NCBI RefSeq assembly: GCF_004125825.1
Contig: NZ_QQWI01000008.1
Location: 124,001 to 188,000, forward strand
Length of the DNA stretch: 64,000 nt
Source: Fusibacter sp. A1
GTDB taxonomy: Bacteria; Bacillota; Clostridia; Peptostreptococcales; Acidaminobacteraceae
Direction of reading: 5' to 3'
Shown here: in pieces, positions 1 to 9,437 of the stretch
Layout: every line of letters starts with the position of its first letter
Numbering within the stretch: the first letter of the stretch is position 1
Program-made: the position numbers and the translations under genes
The notes under the pieces: model-generated
What the model saw: only the letters and a program-made list of their open reading frames with translations
The model's database searches: none
What the model was told of the DNA's origin: nothing

Positions 1-123
1 TAGGGCAACCTACTGCAAATACAAAGCGGTTGGAAACAAATTTAAGGTTAACCTAGATTCTACGTGTGAGACATCGAAATAACTCTTAAAGCAAGCTGTA
101 ATAATGATTAAGCCAAAACCGAT

Positions 124-144
124 CTTTCACCCATTGGGTGAAAG
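124..144. other. 9-bp hairpin upstream of the transposase
   Basis: A perfect inverted repeat, CTTTCACCC and GGGTGAAAG separated by ATT, lies about 95 bases before the transposase start. There is no T-run behind it, so it does not look like a terminator. It may be a structural element near the left end of the insertion sequence, but I could not match it to a terminal inverted repeat on the right side. The rest of bases 1-237 shows no gene that I can support. Confidence 0.4.
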
Positions 145-237
145 AAAACAATAGCAGAAAGATACTATTTTATATGTTTTTTGCCTTGCTCATTGGGTAA
201 AAACATAGCAATAGAAACTCTGCGAAGGAGATGGCCT

Positions 238-1499
238 ATGATTAATAAAATTGATTTTAATGCTAAGAATCTAACCTCAAATGCAGGACTTTTCCTTCTG
301 CTAGAGAATGTAAAAAACAATGCCATTTTTGAGATGATAGAAAATAATCTCATCTTTGAGAGTGACTCTGTAAACAAAATCAAAATGAATCATATTAAGA
401 CCATGCTCTGCGGACATTTCATAGGTATAGATAAGCTAGAACGTTTGAAGCTCTTAAAAAACGATCCACTCGTTCGTGAATTCGATATTTCTGTAAAAGA
501 ACCTGAAACAGTATCAAGGTTCTTGGGGAAATTCAACTTTAAGACAACACAAATGTTCAGAGAAATCAACTTCAAAGTATTCAAAAAACTACTGTCGAAA
601 AGCAAACTGACATCCATCACTATTGATATTGATAGCAGTGTTATAAACGTAGAAGGCCATCAAGAAGGCGCTACCAAAGGATACAATCCTAAAAAGCTAG
701 GCAACAGGTGCTACAATATCCAGTTTGCATTTTGCGACGAATTGAAAGCATTCGTCACTGGGTTTTTTAGAAGTGGCAATACTTACACTGCAAATGGTGC
801 TGCTGAACTGATTAAAGAAATCGTAGCTACCCTAAAAAAAGACGACTTAGAAATTTTATTTCGGATGGATAGTGGTTACTTTGATGAAGAAATCATTGAA
901 ACAATCGAGTCTCTTGGATGCAAATACTTAATCAAAGCAAAAGCTTACTCAACGCTTGCATCACAGGTAGCAGATTCATCCATTCTATTCGTTAAGGGTG
1001 CGGAAGGTAGAGAAACTACAGAATTGTTTACAAAGTTAGATAAGTGGGAGAAAAAAAGAAGATTTGTGGTGTCTCGCGTACTAAAACCAGAAAAAGAAAG
1101 AGCGCAATTATCACTTTTAGAAGGCTCTGAGTACGACTATTTTTTCTTTGTGACCAATACAAAACTACTGTCAGAAGCCGTGGTTATCTCCTATGAAAAG
1201 CGTGGCAATGCTGAAAATTACATCAAAGAAGCAAAATATGACATGGCAGTAGGCCACCTTCTGCTAAAATCATTTTGGGCAAATGAAGCAGTATTTCAAA
1301 TGATGATGTTATCGTACAATCTGTTTCTGCTATTTAAGTTTGATTACCTTGACGTCTCTGATACAGACAGCAAATAAAAACATTTCGCTTGAAATATGTG
1401 TTTCTTGCTGCGAAGATTATCAAAACGGCTAGGTCTGTCATTATGAAATTGTCTGAAAAATACCCTTATCGGGGAGTGTATGAAAAATGCCTATGTTGA
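238..1499 (+). pseudogene. IS1380-type transposase, frameshifted near its C-terminus
   Basis: DDE transposase of the IS1380 group (IS4-like catalytic fold), which would cut and rejoin the ends of its own element. The start at 238 is chosen because GAAGGAG lies just before ATGATTAAT; the frame stays open to 181 without a binding site. Visible catalytic blocks are DIDSSV (about residue 130), RMDSGYF (about 211) and Y-x2-R-x3-E-x6-K in YEKRGNAENYIKEAK (about 319), the classic YREK signature. The reading frame ends at 1377 after LDVSDTDSK, but the next frame continues as RQQIKTFRLKYVFLAAK and runs to TGA at 1497-1499 through KLSEKYPYRGVYEK, the usual end of this family. A one-base loss around 1355-1366 explains this. 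Programmed frameshifting is not known to me for this family, so the gene is probably dead. I could not define the element ends. Confidence 0.85.
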
Positions 1500-1625
1500 G
1501 TTTTGAAAAGAATGACCTGAATATTTCTGCTCTAATGTCGCTTCAATACGAGGCTTATTAAGCACTTTCAAAATTAAGAGCTATTAGAATATTTAAAATG
1601 TTGTTGTTGAAAGGAGGTGTAAAAA

Positions 1626-1664
1626 ATGTTAAAATGTAGAAGTTGCCGCTTCAATTCCTCGTAA
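1626..1664 (+). other. 12-codon ORF with a strong ribosome binding site
   Basis: AAAGGAGG at about 1611-1618 precedes an ATG at 1626 that opens a 12-codon frame, MLKCRSCRFNSS, with a CxxC pair. It lies in the spacer between the broken transposase and the efflux operon. It could be the surviving 5' end of a gene cut away during the rearrangement (CxxC zinc-ribbon-like starts are common) or a leader peptide. No terminator-antiterminator structure was seen after it. The rest of 1500-1784 contains only a weak promoter candidate. Confidence 0.25.
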
Positions 1665-1702
1665 AACACATGAGAATAGTGAATTTAATTGCAATTTGAA
1701 AA

Positions 1703-1731
1703 TTGACGTGGAATTTAGGTTTAATTTAAAT
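1703..1731 (+). promoter_or_regulatory. Possible sigma-A promoter of the efflux operon
   Basis: TTGACG at 1703-1708 and TTAAAT at 1726-1731 are separated by 17 bases and lie about 55 bases before the first gene of the operon. The -10 box is weak, so this is only a candidate. Confidence 0.35.
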
Positions 1732-1784
1732 GCAGTTAATTGGGTAACTCTATACTAAAGATATCAATCAAAGGAGGTAGTAAA

Positions 1785-3050
1785 ATGAGAAAAAAAATAA
1801 CCATTCTCATTATTTTCGTCGTAATTATTACTAGTTCATTTCTCTACATCAATAATGAAAAAATCAAAAAAGAAGAAGCACTTAAAGCCAATGAGCAAAC
1901 AACACAAATCTTTGTTCTTAAAAAAATGCCACTTAGCCAAACCCTCTACTCCGATGGAACTATACAATCAAGTAACTCTATCAGTGTATATTCGGATATA
2001 TCCGGTACAATCGAATCAATCAAGGTGAAAATTGGAGATAAAGTTTCGGCTGGTGATCTGCTAATTACTATCGACAATTCATCCCTAATTAAAAGTCTTG
2101 AACAAGCTAAGTATCAATTGATGATTGATCAAGATGCACTAAATGACATGAAGCAAAGCGGCAATATCACTTTACAGGCAAATTATGAGCAGGTACTCTC
2201 CTTTTATAATAGGACCAAAGAAAGCTATGAGAATAACCAAGCCTTATATGAAAGTGGAATCATTAGTTTAACAGAACTCAACAGTTTTAAGTCCAGTCTT
2301 GATAGTGCATATTCAAGCTATGTCAATGTTAAAAATCAATTAAATACATCCTCAATTGGAAACGAACTAGATAAATTAACTGCAAAAATAAGCATTGACC
2401 TGCTTGAAATTGAGCAAATCGAAAGGCAAATTGAAGCAACTAATATTCTTTCGCCTATCGATGGAATTGTAACTTTTGTAACAGAAAATATTGGTGCATC
2501 CATACAAACGGGTTCAATAGCAACAACCATAACCGATTTAAATCAATTAGAAGTGACTACGGGAATATCAGAATATGATATTCATCTCATAAAAATTGGA
2601 CAAGATGTAATGATAAGTACACTAGGAAATACTGACCACTTTTACAAGGGTCTAATAACAAGTATTGCTCCTATTGGAACAAGTACAGGTACAGAAGTAT
2701 TAATCGATGTAACCATAAAGATACTTTCTCCTGATGAACTACTCAAACCCAATTTTACTGCTACACTCGATATTTTGATTGGACAAAAAGAAAATGCTCT
2801 TGCAGTACCCTATGACGCTTTAATTGATTCACCCAAAGGTGATTCACTTGTACTTAAAGTAGTGGATGGTATTGAAACACCAGTCCGTGTACAAACAGGA
2901 ATGGAAACGGATATGATGATCGAAGTACTATCTGACAACCTCAGTGCTGGAGATGAAATCGTAATTCCTTCAAGTGCTAAACCTTCTGCCGAACTAGAAA
3001 AAAATCTTTTTAGAGTCCCTGGGGCTGGTGGCGGTAATAAACCAAAATAG
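1785..3050 (+). CDS. Efflux membrane fusion protein, MacA/HlyD-like
   Basis: Periplasmic-adaptor-type subunit, here working at the outer face of a single-membrane cell, that couples a MacB-like ABC pump to its substrate. The start at 1785 follows AAAGGAGGTAGTAAA; an open frame to 1740 has no binding site. An N-terminal signal anchor (about residues 4-22) is followed by a lipoyl/barrel-sandwich half (IKVKIGDKVSAGDLL, about 80), a coiled-coil hairpin (about 105-205), the second lipoyl half (ILSPIDGIVTFVTENIGASIQTGS), a beta-barrel domain and a membrane-proximal end that closes with a Gly-rich tail. The ATPase follows after 12 bases and the permease overlaps it, so the three form one operon. Such Firmicute systems often export peptides or antimicrobials; the substrate cannot be told here. 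Confidence 0.88.
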   Translation: MRKKITILIIFVVIITSSFLYINNEKIKKEEALKANEQTTQIFVLKKMPLSQTLYSDGTIQSSNSISVYSDISGTIESIKVKIGDKVSAGDLLITIDNSSLIKSLEQAKYQLMIDQDALNDMKQSGNITLQANYEQVLSFYNRTKESYENNQALYESGIISLTELNSFKSSLDSAYSSYVNVKNQLNTSSIGNELDKLTAKISIDLLEIEQIERQIEATNILSPIDGIVTFVTENIGASIQTGSIATTITDLNQLEVTTGISEYDIHLIKIGQDVMISTLGNTDHFYKGLITSIAPIGTSTGTEVLIDVTIKILSPDELLKPNFTATLDILIGQKENALAVPYDALIDSPKGDSLVLKVVDGIETPVRVQTGMETDMMIEVLSDNLSAGDEIVIPSSAKPSAELEKNLFRVPGAGGGNKPK

Positions 3051-3062
3051 GAGGTAGCATTT

Positions 3063-3752
3063 ATGATTAAAATTAATAATCTCACTAAATATTATGGTCA
3101 AGGTATCACATGTGTAAAAGCGATTGATGGAATTGATTTGACAATCGATTCAGGGGAGTACGTAGCAATTATCGGTCCCTCTGGTTCTGGTAAATCAACA
3201 CTTATGAATATCATTGGCTGTTTAGATAAGCCAACAAAGGGCAGTTATATGCTTGATGATACTGATGTTAGTCAAATGAAGAACGCTCAACTCGCCCATA
3301 TACGAAATCAAAAAATTGGATTTGTATTTCAGTCATTTAATCTGATGGCAAGACAAACAGCAAAAGAAAATGTGGCCTTACCACTCATTTATGGTAATGT
3401 ATCATTAAAAGACAGAAACAGACTTGCTGATGAAGCACTTGAAAAGGTAAGTTTGACAGAACGTGCAAATCATCGGCCAAATGAACTCTCTGGCGGTCAA
3501 AAACAAAGAGTTGCCATCGCTAGAGCACTTGTAACAGATCCATCAATCATTCTTGCAGATGAACCAACTGGCAATTTAGACTCACATTCGTCTGCAGAAA
3601 TTTTAGAATTATTCGATAACCTTCATAAGTCTGGCGCAACCATTATTATTGTCACACATGAAGATGATGTAGCAGCACATGCCAACCGAGTAATCACTAT
3701 TAGAGATGGAAAAATAAGTGAAGATAGGAGGAATGGACATGCGCACATTTGA
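3063..3752 (+). CDS. ABC transporter ATP-binding protein, MacB/LolD-like
   Basis: Cytoplasmic ATPase that powers the MacB-type permease encoded next to it. It starts at ATG 3063 behind AGGAGGTAGCATTT. All the nucleotide-binding motifs are present: Walker [10 protein letters not shown] (about residue 38), a Q-loop in FVFQSFNLM, the signature [15 protein letters not shown] (about 140), Walker [13 protein letters not shown] and the switch His in IIVTHEDD. At 229 residues it has the usual length of the family. Its last 14 bases overlap the permease start, which suggests translational coupling. Confidence 0.95.
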   Translation: MIKINNLTKYYGQGITCVKAIDGIDLTIDSGEYVAIIGPSGSGKSTLMNIIGCLDKPTKGSYMLDDTDVSQMKNAQLAHIRNQKIGFVFQSFNLMARQTAKENVALPLIYGNVSLKDRNRLADEALEKVSLTERANHRPNELSGGQKQRVAIARALVTDPSIILADEPTGNLDSHSSAEILELFDNLHKSGATIIIVTHEDDVAAHANRVITIRDGKISEDRRNGHAHI

Positions 3753-4941
3753 GCTCATTCGAATTGCTGTTTCCTCTATTTGGACCAATAAAATGAGATC
3801 ACTACTTACCATGCTAGGTCTAATTATTGGCATATCAGCTGTAGTAACTATATTTTCAATAGGGGATGGATCGCAAAGTGCTATAGAGGGCGAACTTGGT
3901 GGTCTAGGAGTAAATAACATCTCTATATATGAGCAAAAGAACGTTCAATTAGCACCTGATGAAAAGTTGACCCTAAGTGATATCGACAAAATTTCAGAAA
4001 GTTTTTCTGACCTCGTACTGGCAATTGCACCAGTAACCGCTGGTCAAGGTGTCATCGTCGATAACCTCGATGATACTTCTGTGTCTATGACTGGAGCAAA
4101 TTCGAGTACAAAGATTATTGATGACTTAACAATGATTGAGGGGCGTTTTCTTAATGACCGTGACATTGCAGCAATGAGGCAATCTATCGTCATTGATTCT
4201 GATTTAAGCGATACTTTATTTGGAGAAGCAAGTCCAATTGGTCAAAGAGTTCCTATATCAAATGGACGTAAAACAACACAGTATTATGTAATTGGGGTAT
4301 ATGAAAAAACTGTAAATGCATTTGGTTTTCAAAATTACACCGTTTATCTCCCCTACTCAACACTTGATAAAGTCTATAATAAAAAAGGTGTCATCACTTC
4401 CATCACAATGACAATGGCAAATAAAGAGACCCTAAAAGAAGATGCTCAACGGATCGTAGATTTTCTGCATAACCTTCACAGAATTAAAGATCAGGATGCA
4501 TATATGTACTTCAGTCTTGATTCTATGATTGAAACTGTAAGTGATGCACTAGGCCAAATAACACTACTAGTCAGCGCTATCGCTGGGATTTCTTTAGTAG
4601 TAGGAGGCATTGGTGTGATGAATATCATGTTAGTATCAGTAACTGAAAGAACAAGGGAAATCGGAATTCGCAAAGCTTTAGGTGCTAGAAGAATCGATAT
4701 ACTAGTACAATTTTTGATTGAAGCTGTTCTTATCTGCTTAATCGGTGGCGCTTTTGGTGTATTGTTTGGTTATCTCTTTACAAAAACTGCAGAAAACCTG
4801 ATGAAAACACCAATGAACTTATCCCTGTTCTCCATACTTCTAGCTGTAATTTTCTCATCAAGTATCGGTATCGTATTTGGCGTTTACCCAGCAAATAAAG
4901 CATCGAAACTAGACCCTATCGAAGCTTTAAGATATGAATAA
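3739..4941 (+). CDS. ABC transporter permease, MacB/FtsX family
   Basis: Mechanotransmission-type permease that pairs with the ATPase. Three in-frame starts exist (GTG 3718, ATG 3733, ATG 3739); AGGAGG at 3726-3731 has proper spacing only to 3739. One transmembrane helix near the N-terminus ([21 protein letters not shown]) is followed by a large extracytoplasmic MacB_PCD domain and a C-terminal FtsX domain with three helices. The conserved [23 protein letters not shown] loop contacts the ATPase, and the DPIEALRYE end is typical. The operon stops at a strong terminator just downstream. Confidence 0.92.
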   Translation: MRTFELIRIAVSSIWTNKMRSLLTMLGLIIGISAVVTIFSIGDGSQSAIEGELGGLGVNNISIYEQKNVQLAPDEKLTLSDIDKISESFSDLVLAIAPVTAGQGVIVDNLDDTSVSMTGANSSTKIIDDLTMIEGRFLNDRDIAAMRQSIVIDSDLSDTLFGEASPIGQRVPISNGRKTTQYYVIGVYEKTVNAFGFQNYTVYLPYSTLDKVYNKKGVITSITMTMANKETLKEDAQRIVDFLHNLHRIKDQDAYMYFSLDSMIETVSDALGQITLLVSAIAGISLVVGGIGVMNIMLVSVTERTREIGIRKALGARRIDILVQFLIEAVLICLIGGAFGVLFGYLFTKTAENLMKTPMNLSLFSILLAVIFSSSIGIVFGVYPANKASKLDPIEALRYE

Positions 4942-4971
4942 TTAATCGGAGCTACTACCTGTCAACTTAAA

Positions 4972-5004
4972 AAAGCTCATTCCAAAATGTTTGGAATGAG
5001 CTTT
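4972..5004. terminator. Strong terminator after the efflux operon
   Basis: A perfect 15-bp inverted repeat (AAAGCTCATTCCAAA and its complement) with a 3-base ATG loop lies 30 bases after the permease stop. It is followed by a T-rich stretch, and the A-rich left arm would also serve the opposite strand, where the next gene ends at 5009. Confidence 0.85.
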
Positions 5005-5008
5005 GATT

Positions 5009-5320
5009 TTATTCTTTGCAATCACATCCGCAAACATTTGCATCAATAGGATACTTATCGCGTTTGTAATAATGAGTATGCAATAGTTCATGTGATTTAT
5101 GACTATTTGGTTTTTCTATGATATATTCTTCATTAAATAACCTTCCTAGTTTTTTCTTCATCTTGGGATACTTATCTATCAAATCATGTTCTTCATTTAA
5201 TGATTTTGCTACTTCAAATAATATAATATTTCTAAATTGCTTAATCGAAAGACTTTTATCAAGTTGAAATACTTTTTTACAATTTATAAAGTAGGCTTGG
5301 TCTACAGTATTCACATCCAT
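5009..5320 (-). pseudogene. Unrecognised protein, probably 5'-truncated
   Basis: I do not recognise this 103-codon frame. It encodes a soluble Lys/Glu-rich protein ending in CGCDCKE, with His-rich HELLHTHYY near residue 80. The ATG at 5320 has no ribosome binding site, and the same frame stays open upstream for 17 more codons (VNVAIFEGVERYKNS) before a TAG, without any usable start. This suggests that the C-terminal part of a longer gene has been left behind, perhaps when the adjacent insertion element and efflux operon arrived. It ends against the shared terminator at 4972-5004. It could instead be a short real gene with a non-standard start. Confidence 0.4.
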
Positions 5321-5393
5321 TAAGCTATTTTTATATCTTTCAACACCCTCAAAAATCGCAACATTAACTAAACTTGTTTTCCCAAGTTAAATT

Positions 5394-5421
5394 AAGGTTG
5401 GCACAATTAAGCGCCAACCTT
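5394..5421 (-). terminator. Terminator after the His-rich protein gene
   Basis: The 9-bp inverted repeat AAGGTTGGC / GCCAACCTT with a 10-base loop lies four bases beyond the stop of the minus-strand gene at 5425. On that strand it is followed by AATTTAACTT, a modest U-rich tail. Confidence 0.6.
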
Positions 5422-5424
5422 ATT

Positions 5425-6060
5425 TTAGTGATCGTGATCGCAGTTCTCGTCGGTACATATAGAATGATGCTCGTGCTCATGGTCGTGTTCATGTCCATGA
5501 TCATGCTCTTGTCGTCTATCCAGTAGCAGTCGTAAACCGTATAAGGCGGCTTGTTCAAAGCTTTCGCTTGGATAATCTTTTTTGTAGCTGTGGTAGAGCT
5601 CATCCAGTATAGCTATACACCTATCATCTCCCTTTGCACCTAATACGATACAGGCGACGGACTGGGTGTAGGGGTATTTGAAATTCGGCATGGCTTCGAT
5701 CAGCTTATCCACTATATCGCACTGTGTAAGCGATAAGACGAAGACCGCATGATCGATAAAGGTGTCGTTTCCTGATTTGATAAACCTGTCCAGTACCTCG
5801 TCTATCAGCTCGTCCTCATGTTTTAACAGCTGTCCTCTAAGGGCCACGTCATTTGCATACACTGCCTTACGCATGGCGTTGACAAGTTCGCCTACAGGTA
5901 CCTTTTCGGGGTCGAAAGGCTCCAGCGCAAAACCTGCTTTTATGGCCTGCTGATAGATCTCGTGCATCATTTCAGGCTTGATAAGCTGCATATACATGAT
6001 TGCAGCGGGTGACATTTCTTTAAATTCCTTATCCTTAAAATACGCTTCTGAAAACTCCAT
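5425..6060 (-). CDS. HEAT-repeat-like protein with His-rich metal-binding tail
   Basis: Function unknown. The start at 6060 is chosen because GGAGG lies seven bases before it; an ATG 12 bases upstream overlaps that site. The first 185 residues are almost all helical and look like degenerate HEAT/armadillo repeats (blocks such as DTFIDHAVFVLSLTQ and YTQSVACIVLGAKGDDRCIAILDEL). The last 30 residues are an alternating His/Asp/Glu run (EHDHGHEHDHEHEHH) followed by CTDENCDHDH. Tails like this bind Zn, Ni or Co in metallochaperones and metal transporters, so metal storage or delivery is a reasonable inference. A terminator follows it and a monocistronic layout is likely. Confidence 0.7.
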   Translation of the reverse strand: MEFSEAYFKDKEFKEMSPAAIMYMQLIKPEMMHEIYQQAIKAGFALEPFDPEKVPVGELVNAMRKAVYANDVALRGQLLKHEDELIDEVLDRFIKSGNDTFIDHAVFVLSLTQCDIVDKLIEAMPNFKYPYTQSVACIVLGAKGDDRCIAILDELYHSYKKDYPSESFEQAALYGLRLLLDRRQEHDHGHEHDHEHEHHSICTDENCDHDH

Positions 6061-6162
6061 TTTAACCTCCATAACTTAACTTTGTACATCTTGTAAACCA
6101 TAATGCATATTATACCATGATATTCTAGTTTACCAGTCCCGGTAGTCATCCATCTTGACAAA

Positions 6163-6186
6163 AAAATACCACCGCAGTGGTATTTT
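6163..6186 (-). terminator. Terminator after the chemoreceptor gene
   Basis: AAAATACCAC and GTGGTATTTT form a 10-bp stem with a 4-base loop just past the stop of the minus-strand gene at 6195. The minus-strand product ends in a T-run. Confidence 0.8.
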
Positions 6187-6194
6187 GAAAGCTG

Positions 6195-7649
6195 CTATTT
6201 CTTTAGAATGTTTTCTTCCGCACTGAAACTCCCGACAATCTTTTTGAGTTCATTAATATAGCCTATCACTTCATGTGAAAGCTCCTCCGCCTCAGCATAT
6301 AAGCGATCTACCTTCTCGACATTTTTGGACTTGATGCTATCAGTCACTTTATGCAGTATGCCGTGAAGCGTTTTATGAGGCTTATCCATTTTACTCCAAA
6401 CTGCAAGCACGTCTTGATTTTGAGGTTTTACCGCATTGTAGAAGTATCCAAAAGGACATTTGTTTCCATCACCCTGAAGCGCTTTGATATGTCTAGTCGT
6501 TACAATGGATTTTAACTCGCGCATCCAATTTTCATGACCGATGATCGCATTATCCAAATGCTTAAGCACGTCCTTGTTCGAAATAGTATGACTTCCGTTA
6601 TTCAACGATTCAACCAAATCAGATGCAATACCTATGTATTCTTCCTCTATGGAATCCAAGCTAAGCTTCATTTCTTCAGATGTATCCGCATAGTTTGTCA
6701 GTGTGGTACCAAAATGAGCGATATTGCCAGTTTCTTCTGTGATCACATTCATAGAAGCACTGATTTCTTGCGTAGATGCCGTCAGCTGTTGCATAAAGGC
6801 CGAAACACCTTGAATACTTGTTATGATGTCATTCACCATCGTCTGACTTTCTTCAAACGATTTAGAAATCTCATCATAATCATGTGTCAGTTCACTCACT
6901 GCTTTTCTTGTCTCGACAACGCTTTGCACACTATGTTGAGATTTTGAGTCGATTTCTTTTGTGAAGGTATTCATACGATTTAACTGTTCTTTTGTATTTT
7001 CAGCAAGCTTTCTGATTTCTTCGGCGACAACTGCAAATCCTCTGCCTTGCTCTCCGGCTCTTGCCGCTTCAATCGACGCATTCAGCGCCAGCAGGTTGGT
7101 CTGTTCTGCAATATCGTTAACCGAATTTACGATAAATCCGATTTCACCTAACATGTCTTGCAAAGCCTTCATATTTTCATCTAGCGAATCGGTAATCTCG
7201 AGTATCTGTTGGTTGCTTTGGCTGATTTCATTTAGCTTTGTCGTGTTATCATTGATATTCTCAGCAACCTTCACCCCTGAAAATGCCATCTGCTCAATAC
7301 GTTTACTTTGATCTTCAACAGTTTCGACAATTTCTATCACATTTCTGTTCGTCAGTTCGACAGCATCGAAAGAGCTTGACATCTGATTGGAGATTTTTTC
7401 TGAATCGTATTTGAAATTGTCCGCGAACAGATCCAGTTGTAAAGAGATGTTGCCTGTTTTAGGTACGGTGCTGATCATCTTATTGTTGGCAACTACGATT
7501 GTTCTACCATCAGATAAACTCATCAGCAGAATATCTTTGTAGCTCTTTGCCATATTGCTAGTGGTTTGATACTCTTTTAGAGCAAAATAATCGAATTTCT
7601 GATAAAGCTCCAACATTTCTTTCATGTCTTTATTTTTTTTACCAAACAT
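6195..7649 (-). CDS. Soluble methyl-accepting chemotaxis protein with C-terminal CZB domain
   Basis: Cytoplasmic chemoreceptor that would signal through CheA/CheW. The start at 7649 is supported by GAGGGGG six bases upstream. No transmembrane helix is present. The short N-terminal part (to about 85) may be a small ligand or heme-like module. A long signalling hairpin follows, with the highly conserved tip [36 protein letters not shown] at about 190-225. The last 115 residues look like a chemoreceptor zinc-binding (CZB) domain: HENWMRELK, then CPFGYFYN, then [10 protein letters not shown], giving the His/Cys ligands. CZB receptors are known to sense zinc or oxidants such as hypochlorous acid. 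The His-rich protein next to it might share that metal theme. Confidence 0.88.
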   Translation of the reverse strand: MFGKKNKDMKEMLELYQKFDYFALKEYQTTSNMAKSYKDILLMSLSDGRTIVVANNKMISTVPKTGNISLQLDLFADNFKYDSEKISNQMSSSFDAVELTNRNVIEIVETVEDQSKRIEQMAFSGVKVAENINDNTTKLNEISQSNQQILEITDSLDENMKALQDMLGEIGFIVNSVNDIAEQTNLLALNASIEAARAGEQGRGFAVVAEEIRKLAENTKEQLNRMNTFTKEIDSKSQHSVQSVVETRKAVSELTHDYDEISKSFEESQTMVNDIITSIQGVSAFMQQLTASTQEISASMNVITEETGNIAHFGTTLTNYADTSEEMKLSLDSIEEEYIGIASDLVESLNNGSHTISNKDVLKHLDNAIIGHENWMRELKSIVTTRHIKALQGDGNKCPFGYFYNAVKPQNQDVLAVWSKMDKPHKTLHGILHKVTDSIKSKNVEKVDRLYAEAEELSHEVIGYINELKKIVGSFSAEENILKK

Positions 7650-7730
7650 ATTGATCCCCCTCATTGTCTTCGCGCTACTATAGTATAGCAGTTGAAACCG
7701 TCGTGTGCCACGTTTCTTTTAACGTTTGAT

Positions 7731-8744
7731 TTATTTTAGAGTAGGATGATAAACTGTGTAATACTCGCAATTTCTCATCACTCCATCAATCTTATAATAG
7801 TCTTTGAGGACCGCTTCAAGTTCAAATCCGTTTTTCATCAATATTTTCGAGGAGGACCTATTCACAGCCACTACTCTTGCAAACAGTTTGTTCATTTTCA
7901 GGGTTTCGAACGCATAGGTTTTCAGCAAATTCACAATCGCTGCACCGTACCCCTTGTTCCAGTGGTCAAGTCCTATCACATAACCGATTTCGGCATGTTC
8001 CGCCTCCTGGTCGATCGCAAAAATCATCGCCGTTCCAATGTGCTTACCGGACTCATTTTCCACTACAGATGCATACTTGAACGTTCCTGCCAATTGCCTT
8101 TTTAACAACCCATCCAAATGTTTTTTTGTATCAGACCTGCTCGTGCTTAATTGCCACCCGATGAATTTGCTAACAAGTTCATTTGAAGCGTACCCATGCA
8201 TTTCATCAAGCACATCCATGGATAGACCCTTGAAAGCGATTTTATCCGTCTTCAAACGATGCAACTCATCCCGCACCATAACCTGAAACGTCCTGACGCC
8301 GCTTTCTCTTTCGACATCAAAAATCAGGGTCTTTTCAAATCCTTTTTTCTCATAGAGTCTGATCGCACGTTCATTCCTCTTGATCACCGATAGTCTATAG
8401 CCTTTAATTCCTAAGGCATCCCTACCGAACTTCATGCCTGCATCCAAAAAATCGCTGCCACGACCTAATCCGCATAAGTCAGGCCGCATACCTAAACCGA
8501 TATCTGTCAGCACCGTGTCATCGTAAGCACCAATTTTGTTGGAAACCTGCGCATTTGCACCGTAGCAAAAATATCCAATCAGTTCACCTTCTTGTAGAAC
8601 CCCATAATAGGATCCATCAAGCAGCTCTTTTTTATCTTCTTCATCTGAAATAGTATACATATCATACGGTGCCAGATAGTTCCAGGTGATTATTTCATTT
8701 GCGTGACCTTCACTTAAAGGGACTACGATAAGTTCATGTGCCAT
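7731..8744 (-). CDS. Tandem GNAT-family acetyltransferase
   Basis: Protein with two acetyl-CoA-dependent GNAT domains; the substrates are unknown. The start at 8744 follows AAAGGAATATTTT; an earlier ATG at 8771 has no binding site. The first domain (about 1-150) shows the acetyl-CoA loop as GLGMRPDLCGLGRGSDFLD. The second (about 165-335) is RimJ/RimL-like, with GYVIGLDHWNKGYGAAIV and the closing ARVVAVNRSSSKILMKNGFELEAVLKD block. Two catalytically competent-looking domains in one chain are less usual than one active and one decayed copy. No terminator is evident downstream. Confidence 0.85.
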   Translation of the reverse strand: MAHELIVVPLSEGHANEIITWNYLAPYDMYTISDEEDKKELLDGSYYGVLQEGELIGYFCYGANAQVSNKIGAYDDTVLTDIGLGMRPDLCGLGRGSDFLDAGMKFGRDALGIKGYRLSVIKRNERAIRLYEKKGFEKTLIFDVERESGVRTFQVMVRDELHRLKTDKIAFKGLSMDVLDEMHGYASNELVSKFIGWQLSTSRSDTKKHLDGLLKRQLAGTFKYASVVENESGKHIGTAMIFAIDQEAEHAEIGYVIGLDHWNKGYGAAIVNLLKTYAFETLKMNKLFARVVAVNRSSSKILMKNGFELEAVLKDYYKIDGVMRNCEYYTVYHPTLK

Positions 8745-8840
8745 AAAATATTCCTTTACTATGAATAACATGAGAACATTGCCATTAGTATAAGTTTAAC
8801 ATTTATCCGCTCAAAGTGTAGTAGAAGAATTATTTTATCC

Positions 8841-8909
8841 AATTACAATAATGCCCTTCCTTATGTCACATTAATTATTACCCACAGTTCACCTTCGTTA
8901 ATTGTAATT
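8841..8909. repeat. Separated 9-bp inverted repeat in the divergent intergenic region
   Basis: AATTACAAT at 8841-8849 and ATTGTAATT at 8901-8909 are exact complements, 51 bases apart, in the region between the divergent GNAT and DUF2177 genes. This could be a pair of operator half-sites or chance in A/T-rich DNA. Otherwise bases 8745-9017 hold only promoter-like A/T-rich sequence. Confidence 0.25.
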
Positions 8910-9017
8910 CAAGTTAAAGAATCCACTGGGAAAAACGAGTGACTTCTTATAAAGGAATTATGATTGTAGCAAAGGTCAAAGGGTATAAACTATGAAAACT
9001 ATTATCAAGGAGGAATT

Positions 9018-9422
9018 ATGCAAGTGATCAAGATCTACCTCATGGCTTTCTTCACCTTTTTAGTTATCGACATCATATGGCTCGTACTCATTGCAAAAGA
9101 CATGTACAAAGATCAACTTGGCTTCATCATGGCAAAATCTCCTAATTGGACAGCGGCCATACTATTTTACTTGCTTTACATCGCAGGTCTTGTTTACTTT
9201 GTAATTTCTCCCGCAATCGCAACTGGAGACTGGCAGTTGGCACTTAAAAACGGCGTTCTGTTCGGTTTTATCACCTATGCCACCTATGACCTTACCAATT
9301 TAGCCACTCTTGAAAATTGGCCGATTAAAATCACCATCATCGACCTGATCTGGGGAAGCTTTGTAGGCGGGTCCGTATCAACAATCACGTATTTTTTATC
9401 CAAATTGTTCAGCATAAGATAA
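9018..9422 (+). CDS. DUF2177 family membrane protein
   Basis: Small integral membrane protein of 134 residues with four predicted helices (about 5-27, 45-66, 76-95 and 107-130). The hallmark DUF2177 features are visible: LVIDIIWL in the first helix and the GVLFGFITYATYDLTNLATLENWP block in the middle. The start follows AAGGAGGAATT. No biochemical function is known to me for this family. The DegV-type gene begins 15 bases later, so they are probably co-transcribed, which hints at a membrane or lipid role. Confidence 0.9.
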   Translation: MQVIKIYLMAFFTFLVIDIIWLVLIAKDMYKDQLGFIMAKSPNWTAAILFYLLYIAGLVYFVISPAIATGDWQLALKNGVLFGFITYATYDLTNLATLENWPIKITIIDLIWGSFVGGSVSTITYFLSKLFSIR

Positions 9423-9437
9423 CAAAGGAGCCCCCTC

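Noticed and set aside
1..1600. Terminal inverted repeats and target-site duplication of the IS1380-type element
   Set aside because: I compared both flanks by eye and found no convincing pair of ends, so no mobile-element boundaries are given.
5470..5520. Repeat of ATGxTCGTGxTC-like triplets
   Set aside because: It encodes the His-rich tail of the protein at 5425-6060.
8961..8996. 11-codon frame MIVAKVKGYKL after AAAGGAATT upstream of the DUF2177 gene
   Set aside because: Weak binding site, no structure after it and nothing known of such a leader; likely chance.
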